A program made the translations under genes and the position numbers. Source: Butyrivibrio sp. (GTDB lineage: Bacteria; Bacillota; Clostridia; Lachnospirales; Lachnospiraceae). Taken from it: a stretch of 64,000 bases of DNA. The first letter of the stretch is position 1. Every line of letters starts with the position of its first letter. Shown here piece by piece: positions 62,392 through 64,000 of the stretch. The DNA lies in NCBI GenBank assembly GCA_017535785.1, contig JAFXTN010000025.1, positions 1 through 64,000 of the forward strand, written 5' to 3'. Below the pieces are notes generated by a model that did no database searches, was not told where the DNA came from, and saw nothing but the letters and a program-made list of their open reading frames with translations.

Positions 62392-62445
62392 AATTAATTA
62401 CATGTTTCATTTTAAAAAGCCATGATTTGACTCCCTGTACCTAGC

Positions 62446-63381
62446 TCAAGCTATGACTTCCGCCACGTTTTTACGCTTCTTGTACAGTGTTATAGTTTGA
62501 TAAATAAACAATCCGAACAATATTATTTGGAACAGGCTGGAAACTATAAGGTGTGTATCGCTACAATCTTGTTCCCAGAACATATCTGTGCTTGTGCCCA
62601 TTCTCAACGAAAACGTCCCCAAATAACCCCATACGGTTGTAATTATTCTTATAGCAAAAAATGCGCACAGCAATATCATCCAGATTATTCTTTTGCTATT
62701 TCGAATGAAAAAGAAAAATGCTGACAAAACTATAATCAAATACCCCGAAATATTTACTAAAGGTATAAGAACAAAAGGTTCAAGAATATGGGCATGATCC
62801 CAAAGACTAGGACATTCAATAAATAAACTTATGTATCCTACGTTCAAGTACAAAAGCTCCAGCGAGAAAAAAGATACTATAACAGCACCTACTCTCTTAG
62901 GTGAAAGAGTTCCCTTTAATGCGTGAACCAACCCATATGCGAAGATTATCATATACAAAACATTTCTTATCTGTCCTGAGATCTCAATGACAGTTGAAGT
63001 GCCATTAAGAGCCGGTTCCCTTGTGCCTGTGGAAATAGCGATAATATTGGTTGTTAATTCATCCAGTATCAATATCAAAAAAGATACCACGATAAATGCA
63101 TACAACATGATCAATATATTATTCGCCCATTTTTTCTCTATAACAGGATTTCTTTCTACTACTTCATTCATATCTTCTCCGGACAATAGGTCGTCAAGGC
63201 TCACATCCAGTATCTCCGATATTTTCTTTGTAGTAGGAAGATCGGGAAATCTAACTCCACACTCCCAATGAGAAACAGACTGCCTCGTTACAAATAACTT
63301 CTCCGCCAGCGTCTGCTGGGTCATCCCTTTTTCTTCTCTAGCTCTTCTAAGCTGCTCACCAAATTCGACCATATTATCCAT
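62446..63381 (-). CDS. Membrane-bound XRE-family regulator
   Basis: A 311-residue protein with an N-terminal helix-turn-helix (about 6-62; GMTQQTLAEKLFVTRQSVSHWECGV) and about six membrane helices from residue 85 on. Such HTH-plus-membrane proteins are common in Firmicutes near stress or bacteriocin-type functions; ligand and targets unknown. The first ATG has AGGAG only three bases away; the fourth codon is also ATG (12 bases) and either could be used. Confidence 0.85.
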   Translation of the reverse strand: MDNMVEFGEQLRRAREEKGMTQQTLAEKLFVTRQSVSHWECGVRFPDLPTTKKISEILDVSLDDLLSGEDMNEVVERNPVIEKKWANNILIMLYAFIVVSFLILILDELTTNIIAISTGTREPALNGTSTVIEISGQIRNVLYMIIFAYGLVHALKGTLSPKRVGAVIVSFFSLELLYLNVGYISLFIECPSLWDHAHILEPFVLIPLVNISGYLIIVLSAFFFFIRNSKRIIWMILLCAFFAIRIITTVWGYLGTFSLRMGTSTDMFWEQDCSDTHLIVSSLFQIILFGLFIYQTITLYKKRKNVAEVIA

Positions 63382-63493
63382 ATGCTCCTTTCAAAGTGTC
63401 ACCTGCAAGTGTAATTTCAGTATCTGTAATCCTCTGAAAATATTCAAGCAACACCTCAAAAAAACAATGTATCCGCTATGTAGCATCCGGTAT

Positions 63494-64000
63494 TTAGTAG
63501 CTAAAATACTCTAATTCTCCGCTATTTCTATTTCTAATGGTAACTACTCTGTTTTCCCTGTCCATATCGACATAGTCGCCTTGGCGAAGGGGAGAATATG
63601 TCTTATCATTTGCAGAAAAATCTACGCAGTCATTGTATACACTTCCGTATAGAGCGGGACCCATGTCACCTTCACTACGTTTTTCAAAATAAGTCGAATT
63701 CATCAAGAAATAGCCCAATCTAACTTCTTCATCAATATACTCAGTAAGTGCAGGAGTCGGATCAACATGATATCCAACGCCATTCACAGTGACATAGGAC
63801 CAAGCATGAGTCAAAGTTGAACTTCTGTATTTAAGCGCGTCAACTCCTACCTGAAGAAGCAGATAATTATATAAGCTGCACAGATCTCGGCAAACTCCCT
63901 GCTTTTCAAAAAGTGTTCTACAGGTTCCGTAGTACTCTTTCACCAATTGCTCAAAATCCGGAGAGTACTTAGCATCTTTTTCATCCATGTCATAGACATA
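63494..64000 (-). CDS. Transglutaminase-like protein, C-terminal part (cut by window edge)
   Basis: 168 residues open at the right edge; the frame continues upstream (YVYD before the first internal Met), so the start is outside. The transglutaminase-core triad is visible: Cys in QGVCRDLCSLYNYLL, His in LTHAWSYVTV and Asp in YHVDPT. Bacterial members are usually cysteine proteases or peptidoglycan-associated and often secreted; nothing here tells which. A short beta-rich tail (VDMDRENRVVTIRNR) follows the core. Confidence 0.82.
   Translation of the reverse strand, partial: YVYDMDEKDAKYSPDFEQLVKEYYGTCRTLFEKQGVCRDLCSLYNYLLLQVGVDALKYRSSTLTHAWSYVTVNGVGYHVDPTPALTEYIDEEVRLGYFLMNSTYFEKRSEGDMGPALYGSVYNDCVDFSANDKTYSPLRQGDYVDMDRENRVVTIRNRNSGELEYFSY

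Noticed and set aside
1-64000. tRNA, rRNA, insertion sequences, prophage, integrase or toxin-antitoxin genes
   Set aside because: Looked for on both strands by eye; none seen.

Overview
The window looks like chromosomal DNA of a Lachnospiraceae-type Clostridium (Firmicutes, moderate GC, Butyrivibrio-like in style). The evidence is strong AGGAGG ribosome sites, a Bacillus/Clostridium-type LexA box, the pyrB-pyrI pair, TrpB2, PhoH with a PIN domain, FeoA-FeoA-FeoB and many lipoprotein-dependent ABC importers. I cannot name a species. I saw no tRNA, rRNA, insertion sequence, CRISPR array or prophage.

Layout. 1-9.9 kb: the start of ppdK, a membrane GDPD, an MFS carrier, an ABC-F ATPase next to purC, a zinc-ribbon membrane protein, a DUF2974-type hydrolase and ThrH. 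A promoter-hairpin-mini-ORF-terminator unit lies at 7290-7482. 10-23 kb: two tandem, paralogous sugar-uptake modules. Each has an AraC regulator divergent from permease-permease-binding-lipoprotein genes; the first module also carries three Gfo/Idh/MocA oxidoreductases. 23-34.6 kb: housekeeping genes (TrpB2, PHP and HAD proteins, Maf, polyphosphate kinase and exopolyphosphatase, PheA, then PyrB-PyrI behind a DUF5050-like protein). 34.6-42.5 kb: a 56-residue gene, a CAP-domain lipoprotein, SOS-controlled DinB, a pseudouridine synthase, the feo operon and PhoH. 42.6-50.2 kb: a SulP transporter and oppBCDFA.

50.2-52.9 kb is the least ordinary part. It holds an orphan flagellin-like protein, an Arg-Tyr-Asp repeat membrane protein and three candidate small RNAs, two of them with C-rich unpaired segments that could bind Shine-Dalgarno sequences. 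52.9-60.1 kb has a HerA-like ATPase, a second Y-family polymerase with YolD, CarB and a low-molecular-weight phosphatase. 60.2-64 kb appears more AT-rich and holds a zinc-ribbon/coiled-coil protein coupled to a 52-residue protein, a membrane-anchored XRE regulator and a truncated transglutaminase-like gene.

The best signals are: (i) both Y-family polymerase genes have a consensus promoter with a 17-bp spacer containing a LexA box and an ATG exactly at the expected +1, implying leaderless SOS mRNAs; (ii) the C-rich candidate sRNAs; (iii) the duplicated AraC/ABC modules with a trio of oxidoreductases and no glycosidase in the window; (iv) overlapping back-to-back promoters linking pheA and pyrBI.
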